Of a DNA stretch of 64,000 bases, positions 52,305 to 61,946 are shown in pieces (position 1 is the first letter of the stretch; every line of letters begins with the position of its first letter). Origin of the DNA: Pseudoalteromonas luteoviolacea H33-S. GTDB lineage: Bacteria; Pseudomonadota; Gammaproteobacteria; Enterobacterales; Alteromonadaceae. Both the position numbers and the translations under genes were made by a program. The stretch lies in the NCBI RefSeq assembly GCF_001625695.1, contig NZ_AUXY01000058.1, forward strand, positions 124,001 to 188,000, given 5' to 3'. Under the pieces are notes generated by a model that did no database searches, was not told the origin of the DNA, and saw nothing but the letters and a program-made list of their open reading frames with translations.

Positions 52305-53837
52305 TTACAGGCAATAACGTGCAAACAAGCTGCTCACAGTTGCAGCCGTTGGCTTACCATGCTGCCAATCACCGCCTTCAACACCGCTACCTGCAATGTC
52401 CATATGAACGTAAGGTAAAGGTAGTTCAGAATCACAACCATGTTTATCCAGACCACCCACAATCGCCAAAAATGCCATAGGGAACTGGTGACCACGTGCT
52501 GTCACAGCTGATGGTGCATTGTTACTTGAAAGCACATCATCCGCCAACGTGCGAGGCTGAACAAAATCGTAATCTTCACGACGGCTACGAGATACCTCTG
52601 CACAATCAGCCCAAATATCGCCTTGATCAGCAATTTGGCGTGAAACCGCATTAGCTCGTGCCGGACCGTTTTCAACAAACGCACTGTATGGGCCCATCGC
52701 GCGCGCTGCGTGACCTGTCAATGTTGCTACAGTGAACAGCTCAGGGTTAACTTCTGATTTAGCTAAATCTTTCATTTCACTTAGCAGATCGCCCATAGCT
52801 AAACGCCCTTCTGCGTCGGTATTACCGATACGAACACGTACGCCCTCGCGAGTTTCGATGATTTCATCAGGCACAAAGCAATCAGAGCCAATTGAATTTC
52901 GAACAACCGCCAAGTAAGCAATCACTTTCACACCTTTTGGCTGATACTCTGCCACTGATTTCATAAAGCCTGCAACAGATGCTGCACCGCCTTTATCGCG
53001 GCTCATACCTGCCATAAAGCCACCCACTTTCAGATCTGCACCACCCGTATCATAAACAAGGCCTTTACCGACAAACATCAATGTGCGTTCAATATCTCCT
53101 TCTGGAACATATTCCATCTTAACTACGCGTGGGTGATGACGCTCAACAGCATACGATGCACGCGCTACAGTGCCAAGCATAGGGTAGTCTTTATCAATGG
53201 TATTAATGTCTGAGATCACCTCAACTTTGACTGAGGTGTTTTCAAACAATGAGACACAGTAGTCAGCAAAGCGCGGCGGTGCCATGCGCTCTGGCTCAGT
53301 ACCACATAAGTCACGTGCCGCATACTGACCCGCGGCAATGGCATTGATCTGCGCACACATAGCGTCATCAGCATCAACCAAGAAAATCTGCTCAACCGGT
53401 TCAATATGCTCGCCGCGATACTCACGTGCTTCTAGCGGTTGCCACAATGTTTGACAAGCACCTAAAAAAGCAACTTGTAACGCATTTTTATAACGTTCGT
53501 CACTTGGTACGCCCGCTAACACGATCACTGGTTTCACAGCACCTGATGCTTTTGCTTGTGCAATGGCAGCTTGGCCCGCGGCAAAAAAGCGACGCACATC
53601 ATCATAATCACGGTTAAGTTGACCTGTTGGTGCGATAATTAAACGCTGCCCCGGAACTTGAGGTGCTAACAAAACATTTGCTTGAGTGGCCAAACGCGCA
53701 TCAACGGCTAAATACGGTGCGGCTATGTCATTAAGTTGCTGATCGCCTAAATCGTTTACATCAGATGTGATAACGATCACTGCATCGGCATCGCTTTGCT
53801 GCCAGTTAGAAGCTGGCAATGAGAGAGGAAAAGACAT
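52305..53837 (-). CDS. M17 leucyl aminopeptidase family protein
   Basis: This 510-residue protein has the complete M17 active site in the C-terminal half: VGKGLVYDTGGADLKVGG (metal Lys and Asp, catalytic Lys), MSRDKGGAA (Asp) and GNTDAEGRLAMGD (Asp, Glu, catalytic Arg). The family forms hexamers with two metal ions and trims N-terminal residues from peptides in the cytoplasm. It differs enough from PepA and PepB that I give no symbol. Its ribosome binding site lies in the arm of a hairpin that follows cstA. Confidence 0.94.
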   Translation of the reverse strand: MSFPLSLPASNWQQSDADAVIVITSDVNDLGDQQLNDIAAPYLAVDARLATQANVLLAPQVPGQRLIIAPTGQLNRDYDDVRRFFAAGQAAIAQAKASGAVKPVIVLAGVPSDERYKNALQVAFLGACQTLWQPLEAREYRGEHIEPVEQIFLVDADDAMCAQINAIAAGQYAARDLCGTEPERMAPPRFADYCVSLFENTSVKVEVISDINTIDKDYPMLGTVARASYAVERHHPRVVKMEYVPEGDIERTLMFVGKGLVYDTGGADLKVGGFMAGMSRDKGGAASVAGFMKSVAEYQPKGVKVIAYLAVVRNSIGSDCFVPDEIIETREGVRVRIGNTDAEGRLAMGDLLSEMKDLAKSEVNPELFTVATLTGHAARAMGPYSAFVENGPARANAVSRQIADQGDIWADCAEVSRSRREDYDFVQPRTLADDVLSSNNAPSAVTARGHQFPMAFLAIVGGLDKHGCDSELPLPYVHMDIAGSGVEGGDWQHGKPTAATVSSLFARYCL

Positions 53838-53842
53838 AAAAA

Positions 53843-53871
53843 TGGCCCTTGTTCTTGTAATTTAAGGGCCA
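53843..53871 (-). terminator. Hairpin between cstA and the M17 gene, covering its ribosome site
   Basis: On the minus strand TGGCCCTT pairs with AAGGGCCA over a 13-base loop and is followed by TTTTT and then directly the ATG of the M17 gene. It looks like the cstA terminator. The AAGGG of the second arm is also the only candidate ribosome binding site for the M17 start, so the hairpin could also gate its translation. Confidence 0.7.
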
Positions 53872-53901
53872 ATTATCGGTTATTTAGACGCAAGAGCCAA
53901 G

Positions 53902-55599
53902 CTAGCTGCTCGATTCTTCACTGTCCGGAGCAGCTTCCGCTGTACTTTTGAGTTTACTGACAACACTCCATGCTTCGAGCATAACAAGGACACTCACCAC
54001 CAAAACCACAATATCCAGGCCAACCAATAGCCAGTTACCTTTCTCATAGTATTCACCCAATTTAATAAGACCGGCAAAAAAGGCCATTAAAATAACAAAT
54101 ATCATGGGGATTAATGTAAATTTTGCGGGTCTGCCAAGTTTGATAAGGTACACAGAAATGACCAACAAGGTTAAGCTTGCCAGAATTTGGTTGGTCGAAC
54201 CAAATAAAGGCCAAATGATCATGCCACCGCTTCCTGAAGCGCCACCAGCCCCAAAAGCCAATAACAAACAACACCCTACTGCGACTAAGGTAGCAATAAT
54301 GCCATTTTTCAAAATAGGGAGTTTATAAATATCACCCCACTCTTGAATAATATAGCGCTGCAATCGAACACCTGAGTCCATCGTAGTACCTGCAAACAAC
54401 ACCACCATCACAGCCAGTAATGTAGAAGCTATCTCAGCAGACAGTCCCCAACCTGTGCTTATCAAGTTTGAGCCACCTTGAATGAATGCACCCACTGAGC
54501 CCGCACCTAAATGGCTATAAATTTCATGCCACTCTTCTGGGGAAACCGCCAGCATCACACCACTGACAGCCACTAGGGTGATCAGCGCCAAAGAGCCTTC
54601 ACCAATTGCACCTAAATACCCAACAAATCGCCCGTCGGTCTCTTTATTTAATTGTTTGGAACTTGTGCCTGAAGACACGATACCATGAAAGCCAGATACG
54701 GCACCGCATGCAATCGTGACAAATAGCAGCGGAATAATACTGGGGGTATCTATTGCGGTTTGTGTGTTAAAAGCCGGTGCTGTGATATCTGGCATAACAA
54801 CGAATACCGCACCGTATAAAAGAACAAGGCCAACCAGTAGCTGCATACCATTAATGAAATCACGGGGTTGAAGTAACATCCAAACAGGTAATAGCGAAGC
54901 AACCGCTGCATAAACGAATAAAATTAAGATCCAACTGGCTTTATCTGTTAGCCCAAACACTTCACTGGGCAGTGCAATCGGCATTCCACTACCTGCATAG
55001 ATCGTTGCATACAACACCACAACACCGACCAAACAAAGCGGAATTAACGGCACTTTACGCTTTAACAGTTGGCCGATAATAAGTGCAACGACAATAGCAG
55101 CCCAAGCAGGGAAAACAGCATTTGGATTAGCAACAAATGAATTTGCAATCACCACTCCAAATACGGCGTTGACCATCAGCAATACCAAAAATACCACAAT
55201 CATAAACAGTGAACGTGTGCGTTTACCTATGACTGACTCAGACAGCGCCCCCATGGACTTGCCTTTGTGACGCGCACTGGCCCATAAAGCGCCCATGTCA
55301 TGCACACCGGCAAAAAAGATAGTACCAAAGACCACCCATAAAACAGCTGGCACCCAACCCCAATATACAGCAATCGCAGGGCCGACGATGGGAGCTGCGC
55401 CAGCAACAGATGTAAAATGGTGTCCCCAAAGTACCACTTTATTGGTTGGGACATAGTCAACACCATCGTTAAATTCATGAGCAGGAGTGACGAAGTTATC
55501 GTCCATTTTAAAGATTTTAGTTGCGATAAACTTGGAGTACACAAACCAGCCAAATAGCATCCCCAAGATACCAAACAATACTATCATGATAGATTGCAT
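53902..55599 (-). CDS. cstA: CstA-family carbon starvation/peptide or pyruvate transporter
   Basis: This 565-residue protein has about 15 membrane segments and the CstA pattern: KVVLWGHHFTSVAGAAPIVGPAIA in order near 55, and AVSGFHGIVSSGTSSKQL near 285. Family members take up peptides or pyruvate. It is shorter than E. coli CstA (about 700) and fits the shorter form found in marine groups. AGGAC precedes the ATG. Confidence 0.93.
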   Translation of the reverse strand: MQSIMIVLFGILGMLFGWFVYSKFIATKIFKMDDNFVTPAHEFNDGVDYVPTNKVVLWGHHFTSVAGAAPIVGPAIAVYWGWVPAVLWVVFGTIFFAGVHDMGALWASARHKGKSMGALSESVIGKRTRSLFMIVVFLVLLMVNAVFGVVIANSFVANPNAVFPAWAAIVVALIIGQLLKRKVPLIPLCLVGVVVLYATIYAGSGMPIALPSEVFGLTDKASWILILFVYAAVASLLPVWMLLQPRDFINGMQLLVGLVLLYGAVFVVMPDITAPAFNTQTAIDTPSIIPLLFVTIACGAVSGFHGIVSSGTSSKQLNKETDGRFVGYLGAIGEGSLALITLVAVSGVMLAVSPEEWHEIYSHLGAGSVGAFIQGGSNLISTGWGLSAEIASTLLAVMVVLFAGTTMDSGVRLQRYIIQEWGDIYKLPILKNGIIATLVAVGCCLLLAFGAGGASGSGGMIIWPLFGSTNQILASLTLLVISVYLIKLGRPAKFTLIPMIFVILMAFFAGLIKLGEYYEKGNWLLVGLDIVVLVVSVLVMLEAWSVVSKLKSTAEAAPDSEESSS

Positions 55600-55709
55600 G
55601 GGTTGTCCTCAGTGTTATTGTTGTATTAACACCACTTTAACACGGAAAATCGCAATTTCAGTTATATTTTAGTCGCACAGATGGGCTGAGATAAAATGAC
55701 ACCACAGCG

Positions 55710-56765
55710 TCAATTAAATAATCCCATTTGAATTTGATTGCTCGGTGCATCACCCAACCCAATTTGCACCCCAACTAATCGAACTGGTTTATTGCCATAA
55801 CGAGCAATGGCTTGCTCTAATAAAGTACACAAAATATCTGGATCAATATGGCTACACTGGCATTCTTTTGTGGTTTGAGAAAAGTCGTAAAACTTCACTT
55901 TAACACCCAACTTAGTGAAGGCACGCTCTGTTTGATACCCTTCACTGCGACGAGTCAATTCAGGTATGAGTTTGTCACATAAAATCGACTTTAATTGCGT
56001 CAGATCTTGGATATCTTTTTCAAACGTGGTTTCAACACCCACTGATTTACGCACACGCTCCGTTTCAACACCCCGCTCGTCTATTCCCTGGCACCGTCGC
56101 CAAAGCACCCTGCCAAACTTGCCAAAACGATGTGCCATTTCATCCAAGCTTAAGCCTTTCACATCCTTGCCGTGCACTAAGCCACAAGCCAATAATTTTT
56201 CATGTGTGACCTTACCCACACCCGGAATTTTGCGAAGTGGTAACTCATCGATAAACGCATCTACACGCTCTGGCGTGATCACACATTGTCCATTAGGTTT
56301 GTTTTCATCACTGGCTATTTTTGCCAAAAATTTAATTGGCGCAATACCTGCTGATGCAGTGAGCCTAGTCTCATTAAAAATATCTTTGCGGATTTGTTCT
56401 GCAATTAATGTGGCACTGCCATGAAATGCAGTGCAATCAGTCACGTCAAGATAAGCCTCATCTAATGATAAAGGTTCTATCAACGACGTATACCTTGCGA
56501 AAATAGCACGAATTTGATGGGATACTTCTTTATAGACCTGCATACGCCCTGGCACAATGACAAGCTGAGGACAGAGTTGTTTGGCCTTATAATTAGACAT
56601 GGCTGAGCGCACACCGTATTGGCGTGCAATGTAATTAGATGTTGAGAGCACACCTCGGTGGCTTCTACCGCCTATCGCCATTGGCACATTAGCCAATGAA
56701 GGGTCATCGCGCATTTCTACCGCAGCATAAAAGCAATCCATATCAATGTGAATAAACTTTTTCAC
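55710..56765 (-). CDS. dinB: DNA polymerase IV
   Basis: This 351-residue Y-family polymerase begins VKKFIHIDMDCFYAAVEMRD. The first catalytic Asp is near 8, and the SLDEAYLDV set is near 102-110. Helix-hairpin-helix (LRKIPGVGKVTHEKL) and little-finger regions follow. It does error-prone bypass during SOS. I use GTG 56765, which gives exactly the E. coli length; a further GTG at 56783 would add six residues. The 290-base gap to 57055 shows nothing else. Confidence 0.96.
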   Translation of the reverse strand: MKKFIHIDMDCFYAAVEMRDDPSLANVPMAIGGRSHRGVLSTSNYIARQYGVRSAMSNYKAKQLCPQLVIVPGRMQVYKEVSHQIRAIFARYTSLIEPLSLDEAYLDVTDCTAFHGSATLIAEQIRKDIFNETRLTASAGIAPIKFLAKIASDENKPNGQCVITPERVDAFIDELPLRKIPGVGKVTHEKLLACGLVHGKDVKGLSLDEMAHRFGKFGRVLWRRCQGIDERGVETERVRKSVGVETTFEKDIQDLTQLKSILCDKLIPELTRRSEGYQTERAFTKLGVKVKFYDFSQTTKECQCSHIDPDILCTLLEQAIARYGNKPVRLVGVQIGLGDAPSNQIQMGLFN

Positions 56766-57055
56766 GAACGCACACCTAACCACTGTTTACTTATACAGTA
56801 TATTGACAGCTTAAATCTTGTTTGTCTACGCTCTGTTCACTCATTTTGGTTAGGTGCCACCTTAAGCGCCTTTACTGGATAAAAAATAGACTTATTATTC
56901 AATGCTTTAATATATCAAATAAATCAGTGCATTAGGGTCAGTCATCACAGGTGTTACTTAAATTAAAGTTTCTTATATAGCTGCAAACAGACTTGATATA
57001 ACGAAGACGCACGTCAGATTAGTTTGACAGTAAAAACCGCTTAACCAAAGTTATA

Positions 57056-57592
57056 TCAAATACACTTTTTAGTTTCTGGCTTCAAGGTCAGTGTGTACAT
57101 ACTCAGCGCATAAATCGCAGCACACTGGGCTAAAATAACGCATGCGATAAAGTAGTTTCTAAAATATAGCTTGATGAATGCATTATCAATTATCCAATAC
57201 TTATAGCAAAGCACTTCTATCCAAGTAATAAAATTAACCAATGCAGCTGCTGCTAATAATTGAAGAAATCGGACTTCATAACGCGACAATATAGTACGCT
57301 CAGCCACGTTCAAGAAAAACACTTGCTGAGTATTTCGATAGCAAAACAATGCCATGGGGCGTCTAAAAACGATAGGCGTCATAAACAAAAAGCACATAAA
57401 GACTTCAAAAAGATAAAAGTGTACTTTCCAAGTATAAACCTCACTAAAAGTTAAAAACTCAATTATTTCAATTACTGTGTAACTGAGAAGAAGCCATCTT
57501 GCAAACGGATCACGCCAACTGATTATTAGACCTAAAAAAAGAACTACAAATGCCAAATGGTCGATAATCGCAAATATAATTTTTTCATCCAT
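57056..57592 (-). CDS. Small integral membrane protein of unknown function
   Basis: This 178-residue protein has four to five hydrophobic segments (about 8-26, 34-48, 58-78, 108-125 and 148-168) joined by short loops. No family or catalytic motif is recognised. It is unlinked to either neighbour. Confidence 0.7.
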   Translation of the reverse strand: MDEKIIFAIIDHLAFVVLFLGLIISWRDPFARWLLLSYTVIEIIEFLTFSEVYTWKVHFYLFEVFMCFLFMTPIVFRRPMALFCYRNTQQVFFLNVAERTILSRYEVRFLQLLAAAALVNFITWIEVLCYKYWIIDNAFIKLYFRNYFIACVILAQCAAIYALSMYTLTLKPETKKCI

Positions 57593-57851
57593 ACTTGATC
57601 CATCAGATTGCTTTGCAAAAACAGGGATTAAAATACAATAAGTTACATGTGGCGTTCACACAACCAAAATATATTGGTACGCAATGAATAAAATACCAAA
57701 CTACTTTTTCACCTTCACCATTGCCTCAACACTCAAGCACCAACAAACACCTGCACAATAAGAAGAAATGCTCTACACTGCTGTTAGTCGATATAAATCT
57801 TAGCGCCGCTATTTAGCAGGGTGCAATTGTCAGATTTTGCAAGGAGTATCT

Positions 57852-58904
57852 ATGAAGTACAGCCAATTAGGCCACTCACCATTAAAGGTTTCGCGAGTTT
57901 GTTTAGGAAGTATGACTTGGGGTTTGCAAAACAATCAGCATGATGCGGATGAACAGATTAATTATGCTTTAAGTCAAGGCATTAACTTCATTGATACTGC
58001 CGAGATGTATGCAGTCCCTCCATCGCCTGATACCTATGGAAAAACCGAAAAAATCATAGGTGATTGGTTAAAACGTCATGAAGAAAAAAGATCAGAAATA
58101 GTTTTGGCTACTAAAATTGCAGGAGCTGGACTAAATTGGGTACGAGATGGTAAACCCATAAATAAGCAAGCGGTGATCGAAGCTGTAGATCACTCTCTCA
58201 AACGATTAAATACAGATTATATTGATGTATACCAGTTACATTGGCCAAACAGGACATCTCCCCACTTTGGCAAGCACTGGCATGGTATGTTAGACCTGCA
58301 CGCGGTGAGTAAAAAACAACAGTTAGACGAAATGAGTGATATTTTAGAAGGTCTCAAAGCATGCTTTAGCCAAGGCAAAATTCGCCATTGGGGGCTGTCT
58401 AACGAAACCCCTTGGGGTATCAATACCTACCTCAACTTATGTGAGCAACACCATATTGAAAAGCCCGTTTCAATTCAAAATGAGTTTAATTTACTACACG
58501 AAAAAGACTGGCCTTATTTACTAGAGAATTGTGTTAACGAAGACATTGCCTACCTACCATGGTCACCTTTAGCTGGTGGTCTGCTGGCAGGTAAATATTT
58601 GGGTGGTGCTAGACCAGAGGGCAGTCGCTGGACACTGATGCAGCGCCATGGCTTATTTAGAGATACGCAGTATTCGCAACAAGCAACAGCCGCATACCAA
58701 GAAATTGCTCATGAGCATCACTTAACAACGGCGCAATTGGCATTAGCTTGGTGTGATCAAGTCGATGGTGTGACCTCCACCATTATTGGTGCAACATCAA
58801 TGGCGCAATTAAAAGAGAATATCAGCGCGTTTGATAAACCACTACCTCCTGAGGCGCTTGCTGAAATTGATACCATCTTAAAAACTTACCCAGTGCCTTT
58901 CTAG
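57852..58904 (+). CDS. tas: NADP(H)-dependent aldo-keto reductase, Tas-like
   Basis: This 350-residue AKR is close in length to E. coli Tas (346). Catalytic residues are visible as FIDTAEMY (Asp, Tyr), VLATKIAG (Lys) and YQLHWPNR (His). The NADP-binding C-terminal part has LPWSPLAGGLLAGKY and STIIGATSMAQLKEN. Substrate unknown. I start at ATG 57852, five bases after AAGGAG. Confidence 0.93.
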   Translation: MKYSQLGHSPLKVSRVCLGSMTWGLQNNQHDADEQINYALSQGINFIDTAEMYAVPPSPDTYGKTEKIIGDWLKRHEEKRSEIVLATKIAGAGLNWVRDGKPINKQAVIEAVDHSLKRLNTDYIDVYQLHWPNRTSPHFGKHWHGMLDLHAVSKKQQLDEMSDILEGLKACFSQGKIRHWGLSNETPWGINTYLNLCEQHHIEKPVSIQNEFNLLHEKDWPYLLENCVNEDIAYLPWSPLAGGLLAGKYLGGARPEGSRWTLMQRHGLFRDTQYSQQATAAYQEIAHEHHLTTAQLALAWCDQVDGVTSTIIGATSMAQLKENISAFDKPLPPEALAEIDTILKTYPVPF

Positions 58905-58921
58905 TCACCGCCGCACACAAG

Positions 58922-58960
58922 GAGAATGTAAATATGGTACACTCACCAATTTGCATTCTC
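58922..58960. repeat. Inverted repeat ahead of the NUDIX gene
   Basis: GAGAATGTAAAT (58922-58933) and ATTTGCATTCTC (58949-58960) are inverse at 11 of 12 positions around a 15-base loop. It may end the tas transcript or lie in the promoter of the NUDIX gene that starts 17 bases later. Confidence 0.5.
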
Positions 58961-58976
58961 TAACAACAAAGTCATT

Positions 58977-59498
58977 ATGAAGCAACTCAATACCAACCCC
59001 GCTGAGGCGTTGCCTGGCAGTCATTTTATTCGGCACGCAGCACGAGCAATCGTCACTAAAGATCAAGAAATCTTACTACTCTACACCGCAAGGTATGATG
59101 ATTACACTTTGCCGGGAGGTGGCGTTGATGAAGGTGAGAATATGGAAGCTGCGCTTGGCAGAGAGTTGCTAGAAGAAACAGGTGCAAAATCCATTACCCA
59201 GATTAAGCCCTATGGTATTTATGAAGAGTTTCAGCGCTGGCACAAACCTGAATTTGATAATGTACATATTATCTCACACTGCTTCATCGTAGAAATTTGC
59301 GGGAACTTCACAGCACCTCAAATGGAAGCGTATGAGCAAGCCAATGGTATGCGACCTGTATGGGTACCAATTCAAGATGCCATCGCACATAATCGAAATA
59401 CTTTGGCTAATAGTGATAAAAAAGGTCAATCTGTACAAAGAGAATTAACTATCTTAGAAAACATAGCTAAAGATATCATGAAGTTAAACCTAGACTAA
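58977..59498 (+). CDS. NUDIX hydrolase
   Basis: This 173-residue protein has a complete Nudix box GGVDEGENMEAALGRELLEE followed by TGA near 46-68, matching G-x5-E-x7-R-E-x2-E-E-x-G. It hydrolyses a nucleoside diphosphate-linked substrate that cannot be named from sequence. Confidence 0.95.
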   Translation: MKQLNTNPAEALPGSHFIRHAARAIVTKDQEILLLYTARYDDYTLPGGGVDEGENMEAALGRELLEETGAKSITQIKPYGIYEEFQRWHKPEFDNVHIISHCFIVEICGNFTAPQMEAYEQANGMRPVWVPIQDAIAHNRNTLANSDKKGQSVQRELTILENIAKDIMKLNLD

Positions 59499-59954
59499 AC
59501 GTAATAGCAGCGCGAGCTAGTCAGTTCGCTACAGGAAAGCATAGACATTGGCTCGCAATGTGCCCCTGGCTATCACAAATAATGTATCGTCTCAGTTCAT
59601 GCCAGTGACGAATTCTTTGATGAGAGTTCGTCACACAAAGAAGTAACATAAAACAAACACCTCATACCCCACTCAATTATGAGTAACAGCCAAGCTCTCC
59701 TTTATTTGCATTGCACCGAGATGGTAGATTGTTGAAATAAATAAAAGACATTGCCTGTGGAGTATCCTATACCATTTCTCATATTTTGGGGACACATGTG
59801 TATTTTTGTAACATAAATGTAATGAAAATAACTTGTGACGTCATAATGAATAAGTGGTTAGACAAATAATCTCAATAAATTTCATTGCTAATTGGTAATT
59901 TCAAAATTCTGTTCTAAGTTTTGTGATGGGAGTATCGAAGCTAAGGAGTAGACT
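59499..59954. other. Intergenic region upstream of the chemoreceptor
   Basis: I see no gene or clear repeat. The right-hand 120 bases are AT-rich and probably contain the promoter of the chemoreceptor, which has a good AAGGAG before its ATG. No sigma-28-type flagellar promoter was recognised. Confidence 0.4.
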
Positions 59955-61796
59955 ATGACCATACGTCAAACTTTCATTTTACTTTCTTCTCTTGTCATGA
60001 TCGCACTGTTTTGCATGGTGGGTGTATTGTGGTATGAAACAAGCCATATAGCGAATTTAGGACAGCGACTCGCAACCAGCAAAGAGATTAATAATGACCT
60101 TTTGATGCTCAGACGTCATGAAAAAGACTTTTTGCTTCGCAAGCAGCAAAAGTATGTCGATAAGTTTGACGCCCGTATCAAACTGATGCGGCAAAATATG
60201 TCAGTCCTTAGTGGGCAGCTTCCTACTCACTTGCAGCAAGCCCTCATTGTCGCCGAAAAAGACCTGAGCAATTATGAAACCAACTTACGTAACTTAGTCG
60301 CACTGGATACAAAGATTGGACTTACCCCTAACCAAGGCCTGCGAGGAGAATTCAACCAAGCTGAGATCGCATTGCATGAGTCGCTCACCAATATCGGTGA
60401 TATCACAGCAATGAGTAAAGCACTTCGGCTAGTGCTGTTGGAAAATGACTTTCAAACTAACCTCAACATGTCGACTAAAAATGAAGTAACCCAGCAACTC
60501 GCAGTGATGAAAGTCTATTTCAATGATCAGTTTAGCGGTGGACAAAATGACCTTACTTTATTTGAAAATACGGCGCGTGCGCTCACTACTGCCCTGGTTG
60601 AGCGAGGGCTAGATGCAAGCTCAGGGCTAAGAGGAGAGCTGAGAGGCAGTATTCATAAAGTTGAGAGTACAATGAACCAATTGTCTGGCGATATAGATCA
60701 AGGGATCCAGCACGAACTTATTGCCGCGAAAAATCAAGGCTTGATGCTAGCTGGTATCCTAACTGTCATCATCGCTGGGTTATTACTGTGGAAAGGTGCG
60801 CATATTGTGCAACGACTCAAAATTGCCAATGCTAATATGGCCACCATTAGTCATGGTGAAGGGGACCTGACCCACCATATTGAGCTCAGCGGTCGAGATG
60901 AAGTCACAGAGTTTGCAGGATCAGTCAATCAATTTATCGATACAACCGCCGATATTGTCAGGGAAATAAAACATACGGGCGAAACAGTAGAGAGCGGTGC
61001 TCACCAATCGGTTGAGGTAACGAAACGCTCACAACAAGCCATCGAAGAGCAGAAAAACAATACTCATGCCGTGAAAGTGGCGGTCAGTGAGCTAGTGCAA
61101 GCCGTTTCTCTGATTGCAGAAAACAGCGTTGCAGTGCAAAACAATGTCAATGAGGCCGATGAAAATATGGCCCGCGGCTCAGAAATCATGCACAAAGCCC
61201 ATCACAATATGTCGGAGTTGACCGGGCACATCAACGAAAACAGTAAACTGATGCAGCAATTATCCTCAGCCAGTGGCGAAATTGAAAGTGTGACTTCAGT
61301 CATACGTGGGATCACAGAACAAACCAATCTACTCGCACTGAATGCCGCTATAGAAGCTGCGCGCGCTGGTGAAAGCGGTCGAGGCTTTGCGGTCGTCGCT
61401 GACGAAGTGCGCACACTGGCAAAGCGCACTCAAAGCTCTACCGTGGAAATCGAACGCATGATCCATGGTCTGCAAAGCTTGGTCCATGACTCAGAGCAAG
61501 CAATGCAAACAAGCTTATCTTTAAGTGAGCAAATGTACGAAGGGATCACAGATGCCCAGCAAAGCATGGATGATAACAAAAGTGCGATGGATAAAATACG
61601 CGATATGGTGATCCAAATAGCAGGCGCAACAGAAGAGCAAATGGCAACCGTTCAAGGTGTAGAAAATGCGGCAGCCAATATTTCTGTATCAGCAGAGCAG
61701 CTCTATGTTGACTCTTGCCAAAACTGCAAAAACTGTGAAGCACTTGAATTTGACGCCCATAAAATGCAGGAGGACGTATCTAAATTCAAAGTATAA
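59955..61796 (+). CDS. Methyl-accepting chemotaxis protein
   Basis: This 613-residue transducer has transmembrane segments near 8-28 and 266-284 that flank a helical periplasmic sensor. A HAMP domain (about 285-340) and the signalling domain follow, with hairpin tip [20 protein letters not shown] and then [15 protein letters not shown]. Just after the signalling helix the tail has Cys588, Cys591 and Cys594 ([11 protein letters not shown]), which is unusual and might bind metal or sense redox. No chemotaxis genes are adjacent. Confidence 0.95.
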   Translation: MTIRQTFILLSSLVMIALFCMVGVLWYETSHIANLGQRLATSKEINNDLLMLRRHEKDFLLRKQQKYVDKFDARIKLMRQNMSVLSGQLPTHLQQALIVAEKDLSNYETNLRNLVALDTKIGLTPNQGLRGEFNQAEIALHESLTNIGDITAMSKALRLVLLENDFQTNLNMSTKNEVTQQLAVMKVYFNDQFSGGQNDLTLFENTARALTTALVERGLDASSGLRGELRGSIHKVESTMNQLSGDIDQGIQHELIAAKNQGLMLAGILTVIIAGLLLWKGAHIVQRLKIANANMATISHGEGDLTHHIELSGRDEVTEFAGSVNQFIDTTADIVREIKHTGETVESGAHQSVEVTKRSQQAIEEQKNNTHAVKVAVSELVQAVSLIAENSVAVQNNVNEADENMARGSEIMHKAHHNMSELTGHINENSKLMQQLSSASGEIESVTSVIRGITEQTNLLALNAAIEAARAGESGRGFAVVADEVRTLAKRTQSSTVEIERMIHGLQSLVHDSEQAMQTSLSLSEQMYEGITDAQQSMDDNKSAMDKIRDMVIQIAGATEEQMATVQGVENAAANISVSAEQLYVDSCQNCKNCEALEFDAHKMQEDVSKFKV

Positions 61797-61818
61797 ATCA
61801 TCAAACGCCTTACACTGC

Positions 61819-61843
61819 GGCACTTTTGCACCTCAAAAGTGCC
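61819..61843 (+). terminator. Stem-loop after the chemoreceptor
   Basis: GGCACTTTT pairs perfectly with AAAAGTGCC over a 7-base loop, shortly after the stop codon. There is no T run after the stem. Confidence 0.5.
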
Positions 61844-61946
61844 CGAGAGATCAAAGTAATTCTCTTATCTTCTCGAAATATAATGTAAACATGTTACAGT
61901 CTTGAGTAAGCACCTCGCTTAATATAAGCAATTCAAAGGAGTAGGC

